A DNA stretch of 37,091 bases from Actinomadura rubrisoli (lineage in GTDB: Bacteria; Actinomycetota; Actinomycetes; Streptosporangiales; Streptosporangiaceae), in NCBI RefSeq assembly GCF_004349215.1, contig NZ_SMKU01000056.1:1-37091 (forward strand), written 5' to 3'. Position 1 is the first letter of the stretch. Each line of letters begins with the position of its first letter. Shown in pieces: positions 25,357-34,107 of the stretch. Below the pieces are notes generated by a model. It was not told the DNA's origin. It searched no databases and worked only from the letters and a program-made list of their open reading frames with translations. The position numbers and the translations under genes were made by a program.

Positions 25357-27242
25357 CAGGCGAGCGGGGGCTGGTGCTCGTCGTTCTCCGCCCGGATCAC
25401 CTGCATGACCGCGTTGATCAGCGCCAGGTGCGTGAACGCCTGCGGGAAGTTGCCGAGGTGCCGCCCGGTATGCGGGTCGATCTCCTCGGCGTACAGCTGC
25501 AACGGGCTGGCGTAGGACAGCAGCTTCTCGCACAGGGCCCGCGCCCGCTCCAGCTCCCCGATCATCACCAGGCTGCTGACCAGCCAGAACGAGCAGATCG
25601 TGAAGGTGCCCTCCTCCGACTCGAACCCGTCGTCGGTCTCGGTCGCCCGGTACCGCAGGACGAGGTCGTCCTCCGACAGCTCGTCGGCGATGGCGAGGAC
25701 GGTCTCCCGCACCCGCTTGTCGTCGGCGGGCAGGAAGCCCAGCAGCGGGATCAGCAGCGCCGACGCGTCCAGCGCCGGGGCGCCGTAGTGCGCGGTGAAC
25801 ACCCCGCGCTCGTCCAGGGCGTTGGCGATGACGTCGGCGTGGATCTCGTCGGCCGCCGCCTGCCAGCGCAGCGCCCGCTCGTCGTCGCCGCGGATGCGGG
25901 CCAGCCGGGCGCCGCGCTCGGCCGCGACCCAGCAGAACACCTTGGACGAGGTGAAGTGCTGAGGCTCGCCGCGCACCTCCCACATGCCGCAGTCGGGCGT
26001 CCGCCAGTTGGCGAGGGCGTCCTCGACCTGCTTGACGACGATCTTCCAGAGCCGGTCGTCGAGCCGGTCCCGCTTGCGCACGAACAGGTAGATGGAGCCG
26101 ATGATCGCGCCCCACACGTCGTGCTGCGCCTGCATGTACGCCTCGTTGCCGATGCGCACCGGACGGGCGTTGTCGTAGCCGGACAGGTGCTCCAGCGTGG
26201 ACTCGGGCAGCTCCTCCCGCCCGTCCAGCCCGTACATGATCTGCAGCTTGCCCTCGGCGGCCTCGGCCACGTCGGTGATGAAGTAGAAGAAGTCGTTGGC
26301 CTCCCAGTCGTATCCCAGGGTGTAGAACGCCCACAGTGCCATCGTGGAGTCGCGGATCCAGGTGTAGCGGTAGTCCCAGTTCCGGTCGCCGCCCGGCGTC
26401 TCCGGCAGCGAGGTCGTCGCCGCGGCCGCCACCGCCCCGGACGGCGCGAACGTCAGCCCCTTCAGCGTGAGCGCGCTGCGCTGCAGGTGGCTGCGCCACG
26501 GATGGTCGGGGAACCGGCCGCGGTCGAGCCAGTGCTGCCAGTGGTGGACGGTCCAGACGAGCCGCTCCTGCGCGTCCTCGTAGGTGCTGGGCGCGTCGTG
26601 CTCGCTCCACGACAGCGCCACGAACCGCGCCTCGCCCTGCTTCAGCAGCGTGCGGGACGTGGCGAGCGACCCTTCGAAGCCCACGTTCATGTCCGTGGTG
26701 AGGCGCAGCCCGATGCCGTTCCCGCGCGCGACGGCCTCGTGGTAGCCGACGCCGGTGTGCTCCCACCGGGCCGGCGTCTGGCCGTAGTCGAACACCGGCA
26801 TGCAGTCGAGGCGCACCTGGACCTGGCCGTTCACGCAGCGCACCATCCGGAGCAGGACGTGGTCGGCGTCATAGTCGGTGGGGGCCCTGCGGTGCGTGTG
26901 CGACCGTTCCGTCTCGTGGTGCCAGGGCCCCATGAGCAGGGCGTCCGTCACCACCAGCCAGCCGCCGTGCACCCACCAGGTGGTCTCCATCACCATCGTG
27001 CCGGGGATGTAGCGCTGGGCGGCGGGCACCTCGACGCCCGCCGGTCCGACCCGGAAGTACCCGGCGTCCCGGTCCAGGATGGAGCCGAAGACGCTCGGCG
27101 AGTCCATCTTGGGCAGGCACATCCACTCGATGTTGCCGCTGGGCGCCACGAGCGCGGTCGTCTCGCAGTCGGACAGGAACCCGAAATCGGCGATCGGGGC
27201 GAACGGATCTCCCGCCCGGCCTCCGGCGACCTTCGGCCTCAC
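25356..27242 (-). CDS. Glycoside hydrolase family 15 protein (glucoamylase/trehalase type)
   Basis: This is a 628-residue intracellular GH15 enzyme, probably a trehalase or alpha-glucan hydrolase. The N-terminal beta-sandwich starts at PIADFGFLSDCETTALVAPS, a typical opening. The (alpha/alpha)6 barrel contains GGDRNWDYRYTWIRDSTMAL (about 282), ESEEGTFTICSFW (about 541) with a likely catalytic Glu, and EEIDPHTGRHLGNFPQAFTH (about 586). Mycobacterial members are trehalases, so trehalose is a reasonable but unproven substrate. GTG 27242 is preferred because a full-match AAGGAGGTGA lies 6-15 nt upstream (27247-27256 on the plus strand). ATG 27266, behind GGAGAGGG, would add eight residues and contains that site. 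It is divergent from ppdK. Confidence 0.92.
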   Translation of the reverse strand: MRPKVAGGRAGDPFAPIADFGFLSDCETTALVAPSGNIEWMCLPKMDSPSVFGSILDRDAGYFRVGPAGVEVPAAQRYIPGTMVMETTWWVHGGWLVVTDALLMGPWHHETERSHTHRRAPTDYDADHVLLRMVRCVNGQVQVRLDCMPVFDYGQTPARWEHTGVGYHEAVARGNGIGLRLTTDMNVGFEGSLATSRTLLKQGEARFVALSWSEHDAPSTYEDAQERLVWTVHHWQHWLDRGRFPDHPWRSHLQRSALTLKGLTFAPSGAVAAAATTSLPETPGGDRNWDYRYTWIRDSTMALWAFYTLGYDWEANDFFYFITDVAEAAEGKLQIMYGLDGREELPESTLEHLSGYDNARPVRIGNEAYMQAQHDVWGAIIGSIYLFVRKRDRLDDRLWKIVVKQVEDALANWRTPDCGMWEVRGEPQHFTSSKVFCWVAAERGARLARIRGDDERALRWQAAADEIHADVIANALDERGVFTAHYGAPALDASALLIPLLGFLPADDKRVRETVLAIADELSEDDLVLRYRATETDDGFESEEGTFTICSFWLVSSLVMIGELERARALCEKLLSYASPLQLYAEEIDPHTGRHLGNFPQAFTHLALINAVMQVIRAENDEHQPPLA

Positions 27243-27538
27243 GGCCTCACCTCCTTGATCCATCATTCCCTCTCCTGCGCATTGGGTACGCCTTGGGGGC
27301 GAGGGGGTTCGCCCGCCCCGGTCCGGCTGGACTGGAGTAGACCACTATTTGGGCTCTGAGCTGCGAGAACGTCCGGTCGGCGACGGGGCGCCGAGCGAAG
27401 CCCGACTTCGCGGGTACAGTCCCGGCAAACAGGGCAGCGGGCCCGATACCGCCCGAGGCGACGCGACGGCGCGCGCCTACGGCGGCACGCGGGCCCGGCA
27501 CTGACCCTGGGTGGAACCGGAGCGAGAAGGAGCTCCCC

Positions 27539-30235
27539 GTGCCGAAGTTCGTGTACGACTTCACTGAGGGAAACAAGGACCTCAAGGATCTGCTGGGCGG
27601 CAAGGGCGCCAACCTGGCCGAGATGACCAACCTCGGCCTGCCCGTGCCTCCCGGGTTCACGATCACCGCGGAGGCCTGCCGGCACTACCTCGAACACGGG
27701 ACCCTGCCGGACGGGCTCGAAGACGAGGTGAACCGGCATCTCACCGCGCTTGAGGGCGCGATGGGCAAGCGGCTCGGCCAGAGCGACGACCCGCTCCTGG
27801 TCAGCGTGCGCTCCGGGGCGAAGTTCAGCATGCCGGGGATGATGGAGACCGTCCTCAACATCGGCCTGAACGACGAGTCGGTCCACGGCCTGGCCGCGCA
27901 GGCCGGGGACGAGCGGTTCGCCTGGGACTCCTACCGCCGGCTCATCCAGATGTTCGGCAAGACGGTGCTGGGCATCGACGGCGACCTGTTCGAGGACGCG
28001 ATCGAGGCCGCCAAGGACGCCCGCGGCACCAAGGACGACGTCGACCTGCGCGCCGAGGACTTCGAGAGCCTGGTGGACCGCTTCAAGGGCATCGTCCGCG
28101 ACCAGGCGGGACGCGAGTTCCCGACCGACCCGCGCGAGCAGATGGACCTGGCCGTCCGGGCGGTGTTCGACTCCTGGAACGCGCCCCGCGCGATCCTGTA
28201 CCGCCGCCAGGAGCGGATCCCGGTCGACCTCGGCACCGCCGTGAACATCTGCTCGATGGTCTTCGGCAACCTCGGCATGGACTCGGGGACCGGCGTCGCC
28301 TTCACCCGCGACCCCGCGACCGGCCAGCAGGGCATCTACGGCGACTACCTGCAGAACGCCCAGGGCGAGGACGTCGTCGCCGGCATCCGCAACACCGTCC
28401 CGCTGACCGAGCTGGAGAAGATCGACAAGGGTTCCTACGACCGGCTGCTCGCCATCATGGAGACGCTGGAGAACCACTACCGCGATATGTGCGACATCGA
28501 GTTCACGATCGAGCGCGGGAAGCTGTGGATGCTCCAGACCCGGGTCGGCAAGCGGACGGCCGCCGCCGCGTTCCGCATCGCCTGCCAGCTCCTCGACCAG
28601 GGCCTCATCGACCTGGACGAGGCGACCCGGCGCGTCACCGGCGACCAGCTCGCCCAGCTGATGTTCCCCCGTTTCGCCGCCAGGGTCGACGGGGTGAAGA
28701 AGCTCACCCGGGGCATGAACGCCTCCCCGGGCGCCGCCGTCGGCAAGGCCGTGTTCACCACCGCCCGCGCCGTGGAGCTGTCCGGGCGCGGCGAGGACGT
28801 CATCCTCGTCCGCCGCGAGACCAACCCCGACGACCTGGCGGGCATGGTCGCCGCCAAGGGCGTGCTGACCTCCCGCGGCGGCAAGACCTCGCACGCCGCC
28901 GTCGTCGCCCGCGGCATGGGCAAGACGTGCGTGTGCGGCGCCGAGGAACTCGACGTCGACGTCAAGGCCGGGCGTTTCACCGCCCCCGGCGGTGTGACCG
29001 TGAACGAGGGCGACGTCGTCTCCATCGACGGCTCGTCCGGCGACGTCTACCTCGGCGAGGTGCCCGTCGAGGACTCGCCCGTCGTCCGGTACTTCGAGGG
29101 CGAGCTGTCCCTGGAGGACGGCGACGAGCTCGTCACGGCCGTCGACCGGGTCATGGAGCACGCCGACGCGAGCGCCGCGCTGAGGGTCCGCGCCAACGCC
29201 GACAACGCCGAGGACTCCGCGCGGGCGCGCCGCTTCGGCGCCCAGGGCATCGGGCTGTGCCGCACCGAGCACATGTTCCTCGGCGACCGGCGGCAGCTCG
29301 TCGAGAAGCTCATCCTCGCCGAGGACGCGGACGAGCGGCAGGCCGCGCTGGACGCCCTCGAACCGCTGCAGAAGCAGGACTTCGAGGGCATCTTCGAGGC
29401 CATGGACGGGCTGCCGGTCACGATCCGGCTCATCGACCCGCCGCTGCACGAGTTCCTCCCCGACATCACCGAGCTGTCGGTCAAGGTGGCCCTCGCCGGC
29501 GACGGCGCGGACCGCAAGGACCGGAAGCTGCTGGAGGCAGTCAACAGACTGCACGAGCAGAACCCTATGTTGGGACTCCGGGGCGTGCGTCTCGGTTTGG
29601 TGATTCCCGGCCTGTTCTCCATGCAGGTACGGGCGATCGCCGAGGCCGCCGCGGCGCGTCGCCTGGCCGGCGGCGACCCCCGTCCCGAGATCATGATCCC
29701 GCTGGTCGGGGCCGTCCAGGAGCTGGAGGCCGTCCGCGAGGAGTCCCGCGCGATCCTGGACGAGGTCAGGGAGCGCACCGGCGTCGACGTCCCGGCGCTG
29801 ATCGGCACCATGATCGAGCTGCCGCGGGCGGCGCTCACCGCCGGGCAGATCGCCGAGGCCGCCGAGTTCTTCTCCTTCGGTACCAACGACCTCACCCAGA
29901 CCACCTGGGGCTTCTCCCGCGACGACGTCGAGGCGGCGTTCTTCTCCCGCTACCTGGAGCTCGGCATCTTCGGCGTGTCCCCGTTCGAGACCCTGGACCG
30001 GGACGGCGTGGGACGGCTCGTCCGCATCGCCGCCGAGGAGGGCCGCAAGGCCAGGCCCGGCATCAAGCTCGGCATCTGCGGCGAGCACGGCGGCGACCCC
30101 GACTCGGTGCACTTCTGCCACGAGGTCGGCCTCGACTACGTGTCCTGCTCGCCGTTCCGCATCCCCGTCGCCCGGCTGGAGGCGGGCCGCGCCGCGATCG
30201 AGGCGAAGGCCGGGGGCGGCAGCGACAGCCGCTGA
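27539..30235 (+). CDS. ppdK: Pyruvate, phosphate dikinase
   Basis: PPDK interconverts pyruvate + ATP + Pi and PEP + AMP + PPi, linking glycolysis and gluconeogenesis. The 898-residue protein has an N-terminal ATP-grasp nucleotide-binding domain (KFVYDFTEGNKDLKDLLGGK at the start, SVRSGAKFSMPGMMETVLNI nearby). The central phosphohistidine domain has LTSRGGKTSHAAVVARGMGK with His at about 452. The C-terminal PEP/pyruvate barrel has LGICGEHGGDPDSVHF with catalytic Cys at about 847. The start is GTG 27539 after GAGAAGGAG. The 271-bp upstream gap holds TACAGT near 27413-27418 as a possible -10; I see no other element. A perfect hairpin and a 26-bp repeat array follow. Confidence 0.97.
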   Translation: MPKFVYDFTEGNKDLKDLLGGKGANLAEMTNLGLPVPPGFTITAEACRHYLEHGTLPDGLEDEVNRHLTALEGAMGKRLGQSDDPLLVSVRSGAKFSMPGMMETVLNIGLNDESVHGLAAQAGDERFAWDSYRRLIQMFGKTVLGIDGDLFEDAIEAAKDARGTKDDVDLRAEDFESLVDRFKGIVRDQAGREFPTDPREQMDLAVRAVFDSWNAPRAILYRRQERIPVDLGTAVNICSMVFGNLGMDSGTGVAFTRDPATGQQGIYGDYLQNAQGEDVVAGIRNTVPLTELEKIDKGSYDRLLAIMETLENHYRDMCDIEFTIERGKLWMLQTRVGKRTAAAAFRIACQLLDQGLIDLDEATRRVTGDQLAQLMFPRFAARVDGVKKLTRGMNASPGAAVGKAVFTTARAVELSGRGEDVILVRRETNPDDLAGMVAAKGVLTSRGGKTSHAAVVARGMGKTCVCGAEELDVDVKAGRFTAPGGVTVNEGDVVSIDGSSGDVYLGEVPVEDSPVVRYFEGELSLEDGDELVTAVDRVMEHADASAALRVRANADNAEDSARARRFGAQGIGLCRTEHMFLGDRRQLVEKLILAEDADERQAALDALEPLQKQDFEGIFEAMDGLPVTIRLIDPPLHEFLPDITELSVKVALAGDGADRKDRKLLEAVNRLHEQNPMLGLRGVRLGLVIPGLFSMQVRAIAEAAAARRLAGGDPRPEIMIPLVGAVQELEAVREESRAILDEVRERTGVDVPALIGTMIELPRAALTAGQIAEAAEFFSFGTNDLTQTTWGFSRDDVEAAFFSRYLELGIFGVSPFETLDRDGVGRLVRIAAEEGRKARPGIKLGICGEHGGDPDSVHFCHEVGLDYVSCSPFRIPVARLEAGRAAIEAKAGGGSDSR

Positions 30236-30244
30236 GCTCCGGTC

Positions 30245-30283
30245 CCGGGACGGCGGCCCGAAACCCCTCGGCCGCCGTCCCGG
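30245..30283 (+). terminator. Terminator hairpin after ppdK
   Basis: CCGGGACGGCGGCC (30245-30258) and GGCCGCCGTCCCGG (30270-30283) form a perfect 14-bp stem with an 11-nt loop. It starts 9 nt after the ppdK stop codon. No T-run follows. Confidence 0.75.
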
Positions 30284-30292
30284 TGACAGGAC

Positions 30293-30384
30293 GCGGGAAT
30301 GTGGCCGGAGCGACACGGCGGAATGTGGGGCCGGAGCGACACTGCGGAATTTGTGGCCCGGGCAACACGCCGGACTTGTGAACC
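30293..30384 (+). repeat. About 26-bp tandem repeat, three and a half copies
   Basis: Units are 30293-30316, 30317-30342, 30343-30368 and a partial 30369-30384. They share a GCGGAAT-GTGGCC-GG-GC(G/A)ACAC skeleton with point changes and 24-26 bp length. The array lies between the ppdK terminator and the YdcF-like gene. No ORF there is convincing. Confidence 0.7.
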
Positions 30385-30425
30385 TTGCACGCTCGCCGGA
30401 CCATCTAAGTAACGTGGCCAGAGCG

Positions 30426-31223
30426 ATGACGTTGGAAGTGGAGTTGCCGGAGCACGCGCCGGACGAGGCGGACGAGGCCGAGGGGCGGCCGCGCGGCCGC
30501 GCGCGCAAGGGCCGGCGCGCAGGACGGCCCAGGCGGTCGCTCTGGTTCGTGATCCCGGTGAGCGTCGTCGTCGGCCTGATCGCCATCGCCGTCCTGACGC
30601 CGCTCGCCGTCGGAACACGCATCTGGTACCAGGCGCGCCAGGACGAGCGGCCCCGCTCGGACGCGATCATCGTGCTCGGCGCCGCCCAGTACAACGGCGT
30701 CCCGTCCCCGACGCTGAAGTGGCGGCTGCAGCACGCGCTCGACCTCTACCGGAGCGGCGTGGCGCCCGCGATCGTCACCGTCGGCGGCAAGGCGCCCGGC
30801 GACGCCTTCACCGAGGCCGACTCCGGCCGCCGGTGGCTGATCCAGCGGGGCGGCGTGCCCGCCGCCAAGGTCGTCGCGGTGCCGGTCGGGCGCGACACGC
30901 GGGAGAGCCTGCGGGCCGTGGGCAAGGAGTACAAGCGGCTGCACTGGTCGTCCGGCGTGATCGTCACCGACCCGTGGCACGGGCTGCGGTCCAAGCGGAT
31001 GGCCGAGGACAACGGCATCAAGGCCGCCGCCTCGCCGACCCGCAGCGGCCCGAGCGTCCAGACCCGCGACACCCAGCTGCAGTACATCGTCCGCGAGACG
31101 GGCGGCTACCTGTCGTACGTCCTGCTGGGCAAGAGCGTGAAGCCGCCCAGCGAGACCATCAAGAGCATCCACGGCGATCCGGTGGAGCCGGGCGGCTCGC
31201 CCACCGGGACGCCCGGCCCGTGA
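30426..31223 (+). CDS. YdcF/SanA-like (DUF218) membrane protein
   Basis: This 265-residue protein has an acidic then Arg-rich N-terminus (about 1-36), one TM helix (SLWFVIPVSVVVGLIAIAVL, about 37-58) and an extracytoplasmic DUF218 domain. The domain has DAIIVLGAAQYNGVPSPTLK, AIVTVGGKAPGDAFTEA, DTRESLRAVG and VIVTDPWHGLRSKRMAED, in the order seen in YdcF and SanA proteins, which are linked to envelope functions. The C-terminal tail is Gly/Pro-rich. ATG 30426 is chosen because it removes residues encoded in the repeat array; the ribosome site is weak. An envelope-polysaccharide role is inferred from the family. Confidence 0.82.
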   Translation: MTLEVELPEHAPDEADEAEGRPRGRARKGRRAGRPRRSLWFVIPVSVVVGLIAIAVLTPLAVGTRIWYQARQDERPRSDAIIVLGAAQYNGVPSPTLKWRLQHALDLYRSGVAPAIVTVGGKAPGDAFTEADSGRRWLIQRGGVPAAKVVAVPVGRDTRESLRAVGKEYKRLHWSSGVIVTDPWHGLRSKRMAEDNGIKAAASPTRSGPSVQTRDTQLQYIVRETGGYLSYVLLGKSVKPPSETIKSIHGDPVEPGGSPTGTPGP

Positions 31224-31283
31224 CGTGAACACCTCGGCTGGAGGCCGTTCTCTCGTCACGGCGTCCGCTTATTCTGGAAGGAC

Positions 31284-32543
31284 ATGAGCGAGTACCGCGA
31301 GCACGACCGCGAGCGCTGGGCGCCCGAGCCGGCCAAGCGCCGTGACCGCACGGCCTTCGAGCGCGACCGCGCCCGCGTCCTGCACAGCGCCGCGCTGCGC
31401 CGGCTGGCGGCCAAGACGCAGGTCGCCTCGCCCGGCGCGGACGCCTCCGCCGACAACGTGCAGAGCCTGCGCACCCGCCTGACCCACTCCCTCGAATGCG
31501 CCCAGGTGGGCCGCGAACTGGGCAAGTCCCTCGGCTGCGATCCCGACCTGGTGGAGGCGGCGTGCCTGTCCCACGACATCGGGCACCCGCCGTTCGGCCA
31601 CAACGGCGAGTCCGCGCTGGACGTCGTCGCCCGCGACTGCGGAGGCTTCGAAGGCAACGCGCAGAGCCTGCGCGTCCTGACCCGGCTGGAGCCCAAGTCT
31701 TTCGCGCCGGACGGCCCGCCCCTGCACGGGCGCAGCGTCGGGCTGAACCTCACGCGCGCCGCCCTCGACGCGGCGATGAAGTACCCGTGGCCGCAGGCCG
31801 AGGCCGTCAACGGCAAGTTCGGCGTCTACTCCGACGACATGGACGTCGCGCGCTGGGTCCGCGAGGGCGTCGAACCCGGCCGGACGTGCTTCGAGGCGCA
31901 GGTCATGGACTGGAGCGACGATGTCGCCTACTCCGTCCACGACCTGGAGGACGCGCTGGTCGCCGGGCACATCGACTTCGCCAGGCTCGCCGACCCGGCC
32001 GAGCGGCGGCTGGTCGCCGCGACCGCGACCAAGCTGTACTGCGCGGACGCCGACCTGAACGAGCTGGAGGAGCGCTTCGCGGCGTTACTCGCCGAGCCGT
32101 ACTGGCCCGACCGCTACGACGGCACCCCCCGCAGCATCGCCGCCCTCAAGAACCTCGCCAGCACGCTGATCGGGCGGTTCTGCATGGCCGCCGAGACCGC
32201 CACCCGCGACGCCTACGGCGACCGTCCGCTGACCCGCTACGCGGCGGAGCTGATCGTCCCGCGCGCGCAGCGGCTGGAGAACGCGCTGCTCAAGGGAATC
32301 ACCGCCCACTACGTGTGGATCAGCCACGAGGAGATCAGGGCCCGGCAGCGGACGCTGATCACCGAACTGGCCGCGATGATGCTCGCCGGGGCGCCCGGCA
32401 CCCTCGACCCCGGCTTCCGCGCCGCGTTCGTCGAGGCCGGGGACGACGCGGCCCGGCTCCGCGCCGTCGTCGACCAGATCGCCTCGCTGACCGATCTGTC
32501 GGCGATCACACGCCACGAGATGCTCGGCGACCGCACCCGCTGA
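31284..32543 (+). CDS. dgt: Deoxyguanosinetriphosphate triphosphohydrolase family protein
   Basis: This HD-domain enzyme hydrolyses dNTPs to deoxynucleosides and triphosphate, adjusting nucleotide pools. The 419-residue protein has [20 protein letters not shown], the HD metal site [14 protein letters not shown] plus [16 protein letters not shown], and a third metal-ligand Asp in [18 protein letters not shown]. In many actinobacteria dgt precedes dnaG; here it is followed by a flavoprotein gene. The ATG at 31284 has GGAAGGA 2 nt before it, too close for a good ribosome site. TATTCT (31270-31275) with an 8-nt gap suggests a leaderless transcript instead. Confidence 0.94.
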   Translation: MSEYREHDRERWAPEPAKRRDRTAFERDRARVLHSAALRRLAAKTQVASPGADASADNVQSLRTRLTHSLECAQVGRELGKSLGCDPDLVEAACLSHDIGHPPFGHNGESALDVVARDCGGFEGNAQSLRVLTRLEPKSFAPDGPPLHGRSVGLNLTRAALDAAMKYPWPQAEAVNGKFGVYSDDMDVARWVREGVEPGRTCFEAQVMDWSDDVAYSVHDLEDALVAGHIDFARLADPAERRLVAATATKLYCADADLNELEERFAALLAEPYWPDRYDGTPRSIAALKNLASTLIGRFCMAAETATRDAYGDRPLTRYAAELIVPRAQRLENALLKGITAHYVWISHEEIRARQRTLITELAAMMLAGAPGTLDPGFRAAFVEAGDDAARLRAVVDQIASLTDLSAITRHEMLGDRTR

Positions 32544-32641
32544 GCAGGGGCGATACCCCTCTCGGCCAGGGCTCGTACGCGAGGAGCATGCCTCGACGCG
32601 CCGACCGGCGACCCTTGTCTCATTACAGGGCCCGCTGTAGG

Positions 32642-32658
32642 GATGACTAGAAGTCATC
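32642..32658 (+). promoter_or_regulatory. Operator-like inverted repeat before the flavoprotein gene
   Basis: GATGACT-AGA-AGTCATC is a perfect 7-3-7 palindrome. It ends 3 nt before AGGAGG (32662-32667), the ribosome site of the gene at 32674. TTGTCT with TAGGGA, 17 nt apart (32615-32620 and 32638-32643), is a possible promoter that would put the palindrome near the transcription start. A second inverted repeat, TACAG-N6-CTGTA, lies at 32624-32639. Confidence 0.5.
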
Positions 32659-32673
32659 TAACAGGAGGTCGCC

Positions 32674-33900
32674 ATGCCCGAGGGGACGTTCGTCATCGTC
32701 GGTGCCAGCTTGGCCGGGTCCAAGGCGGCGGAGACGCTCCGCGAGGAAGGGTTCTCCGGCAGGATTCTGCTGATCGGGGAAGAGATCGAGCGGCCGTACG
32801 AGCGGCCGCCCCTCTCGAAGGGCTTCCTCCTGGACAAGGAACCGCGCGAGAAGGCCCACGTCCACGAGTCCGACTGGTACGACAAGCACGATGTCGAGCT
32901 GCGGCTGGGCGTCTCGGTCACCGCGATCGACCGTGCCGGGCACGAGGTGCGGCTGTCCACCAAGGAGCCGATCGGCTACGACAAGCTGCTGCTGGCGACC
33001 GGCGCGTCGCCCCGGCGCCTCGAAGTGCCAGGGTCGAAGCTGCAGGGCATCCACTACCTGCGGACGATGGCGGACGCGGCGAAACTGAAACAGGCGCTCG
33101 CCCCCGGCGGACGGCGCGTAGTGGTCGCCGGGGCCGGCTGGATCGGCCTGGAGACGGCCGCCGCGGCGCGCGAGCACGGCAACGACGTGACGCTCATCGA
33201 GCCGGAACCGGCGCCGCTGCACGCCGCAGTCGGACCCGAACTGGGCGGGATGTTCGCCGAGCTGCACCGCGAGCACGGCGTCGACCTGCGGCTCGACCAG
33301 GGCGTGGCCGGCTTCTGGGGCGCCGGGCAGGTGTCGGCCGTGGTCACCTCCGGCGGCGCCGAGGTACCGGCGGACGTGGTGATCGTCGGCATCGGTGTCC
33401 GCCCCAACACGCGGCTGGCCGAGGACGCAGGGCTGGAGGTGTCCGACGGCGTGCTCGTCGACCAGTCGCTCCAGACGTCCGACCCCGACATCTACGCCGC
33501 CGGCGACGTGGCCAACGCCTACAACCCCCTGCTGGGCCGCCGGATCCGCGTGGAGCACTGGGCGAACGCCCTCGACGGCGGCCCCGCCGCCGCCCGTGCC
33601 ATGCTCGGCCGGCCCGTCGTCTACGACCGGATCCCGTACTTCTTCAGCGACCAGTACGACCTCGGCATGGAGATGTCGGGCGTCGCGTCGCCGGGGGAGT
33701 ACGACGAGGTCGTCTACCGAGGCGACGCGGCCACCCGCGAGTTCATCGCGTTCTGGCTGTCAGGCGGCCGGGTCGTCGCCGGCATGAACGTCAATGTCTG
33801 GGACGTCACCGACGAGATCCAGGCCCTGATCCGCTCATCCCGTCCCATAGCCCCGGCCCGTCTAGCCGACCCCAACACACCTCTAGCCGACCTGGCGTGA
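32674..33900 (+). CDS. FAD-dependent ferredoxin-reductase-type oxidoreductase
   Basis: This is a 408-residue flavoprotein of the rubredoxin/ferredoxin reductase family (rhodocoxin-reductase-like), which passes electrons from NAD(P)H to a small iron-sulfur protein. It has an N-terminal FAD dinucleotide fold (FVIVGASLAGSKAAETLREE), the NAD-binding fold RRVVVAGAGWIGLETAAAAR at about 147-166, the FAD-binding DPDIYAAGDVAN at about 270, and a C-terminal Reductase_C domain with EHWANALDGGPAAARAML. No ferredoxin or P450 partner is in the window, so the acceptor is unknown. The start ATG 32674 has a perfect AGGAGG. A palindromic operator-like site lies just upstream. Confidence 0.9.
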   Translation: MPEGTFVIVGASLAGSKAAETLREEGFSGRILLIGEEIERPYERPPLSKGFLLDKEPREKAHVHESDWYDKHDVELRLGVSVTAIDRAGHEVRLSTKEPIGYDKLLLATGASPRRLEVPGSKLQGIHYLRTMADAAKLKQALAPGGRRVVVAGAGWIGLETAAAAREHGNDVTLIEPEPAPLHAAVGPELGGMFAELHREHGVDLRLDQGVAGFWGAGQVSAVVTSGGAEVPADVVIVGIGVRPNTRLAEDAGLEVSDGVLVDQSLQTSDPDIYAAGDVANAYNPLLGRRIRVEHWANALDGGPAAARAMLGRPVVYDRIPYFFSDQYDLGMEMSGVASPGEYDEVVYRGDAATREFIAFWLSGGRVVAGMNVNVWDVTDEIQALIRSSRPIAPARLADPNTPLADLA

Positions 33901-33941
33901 CCCGCAGCCTGGGCGCTTGTCGTAACTGCGGCCGTGGTGCC

Positions 33942-34029
33942 CTGCCGTGAACCGTGACCTGGCTGGCCTGCCGTGACGCGCGGCCGGGGTGATCTGCTGT
34001 GACCTGCGGTGCGGGGTTGGCCGGCGTGA
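33942..34029 (+). repeat. Degenerate 26-bp tandem repeat between the flavoprotein and MFS genes
   Basis: CTGC(C/T)GTGA recurs at 33942, 33968 and 33994 with exact 26-nt spacing, and a fourth diverged copy (GGCGTGAC) is at about 34020-34029. The intervening bases vary. The 33901-34107 gap holds no supported gene. Confidence 0.55.
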
Positions 34030-34094
34030 CCGGCGGGCGGGGGGCGTGCCTGATCGGTCCCGGAATGATCTTTTCGCGGACGGTGTGCGCGACG

Positions 34095-34100
34095 TACAGT
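34095..34100 (+). promoter_or_regulatory. -10 element of a likely leaderless MFS gene
   Basis: TACAGT is a good actinobacterial -10 hexamer. It ends 7 nt before the ATG at 34108, so transcription would start at or next to the start codon. No Shine-Dalgarno sequence is present. The -35 region (TTTCGC, 34072-34077) is poor. Confidence 0.5.
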
Positions 34101-34107
34101 CGGCCGG

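Noticed and set aside
30293..30384. CRISPR-like repeats
   Set aside because: Units are directly abutting, imperfect and without spacers; no cas genes are present.
33942..34029. CRISPR or integron-like repeats
   Set aside because: Only a 9-bp core is shared, with no spacer structure; best seen as a degenerate tandem repeat.
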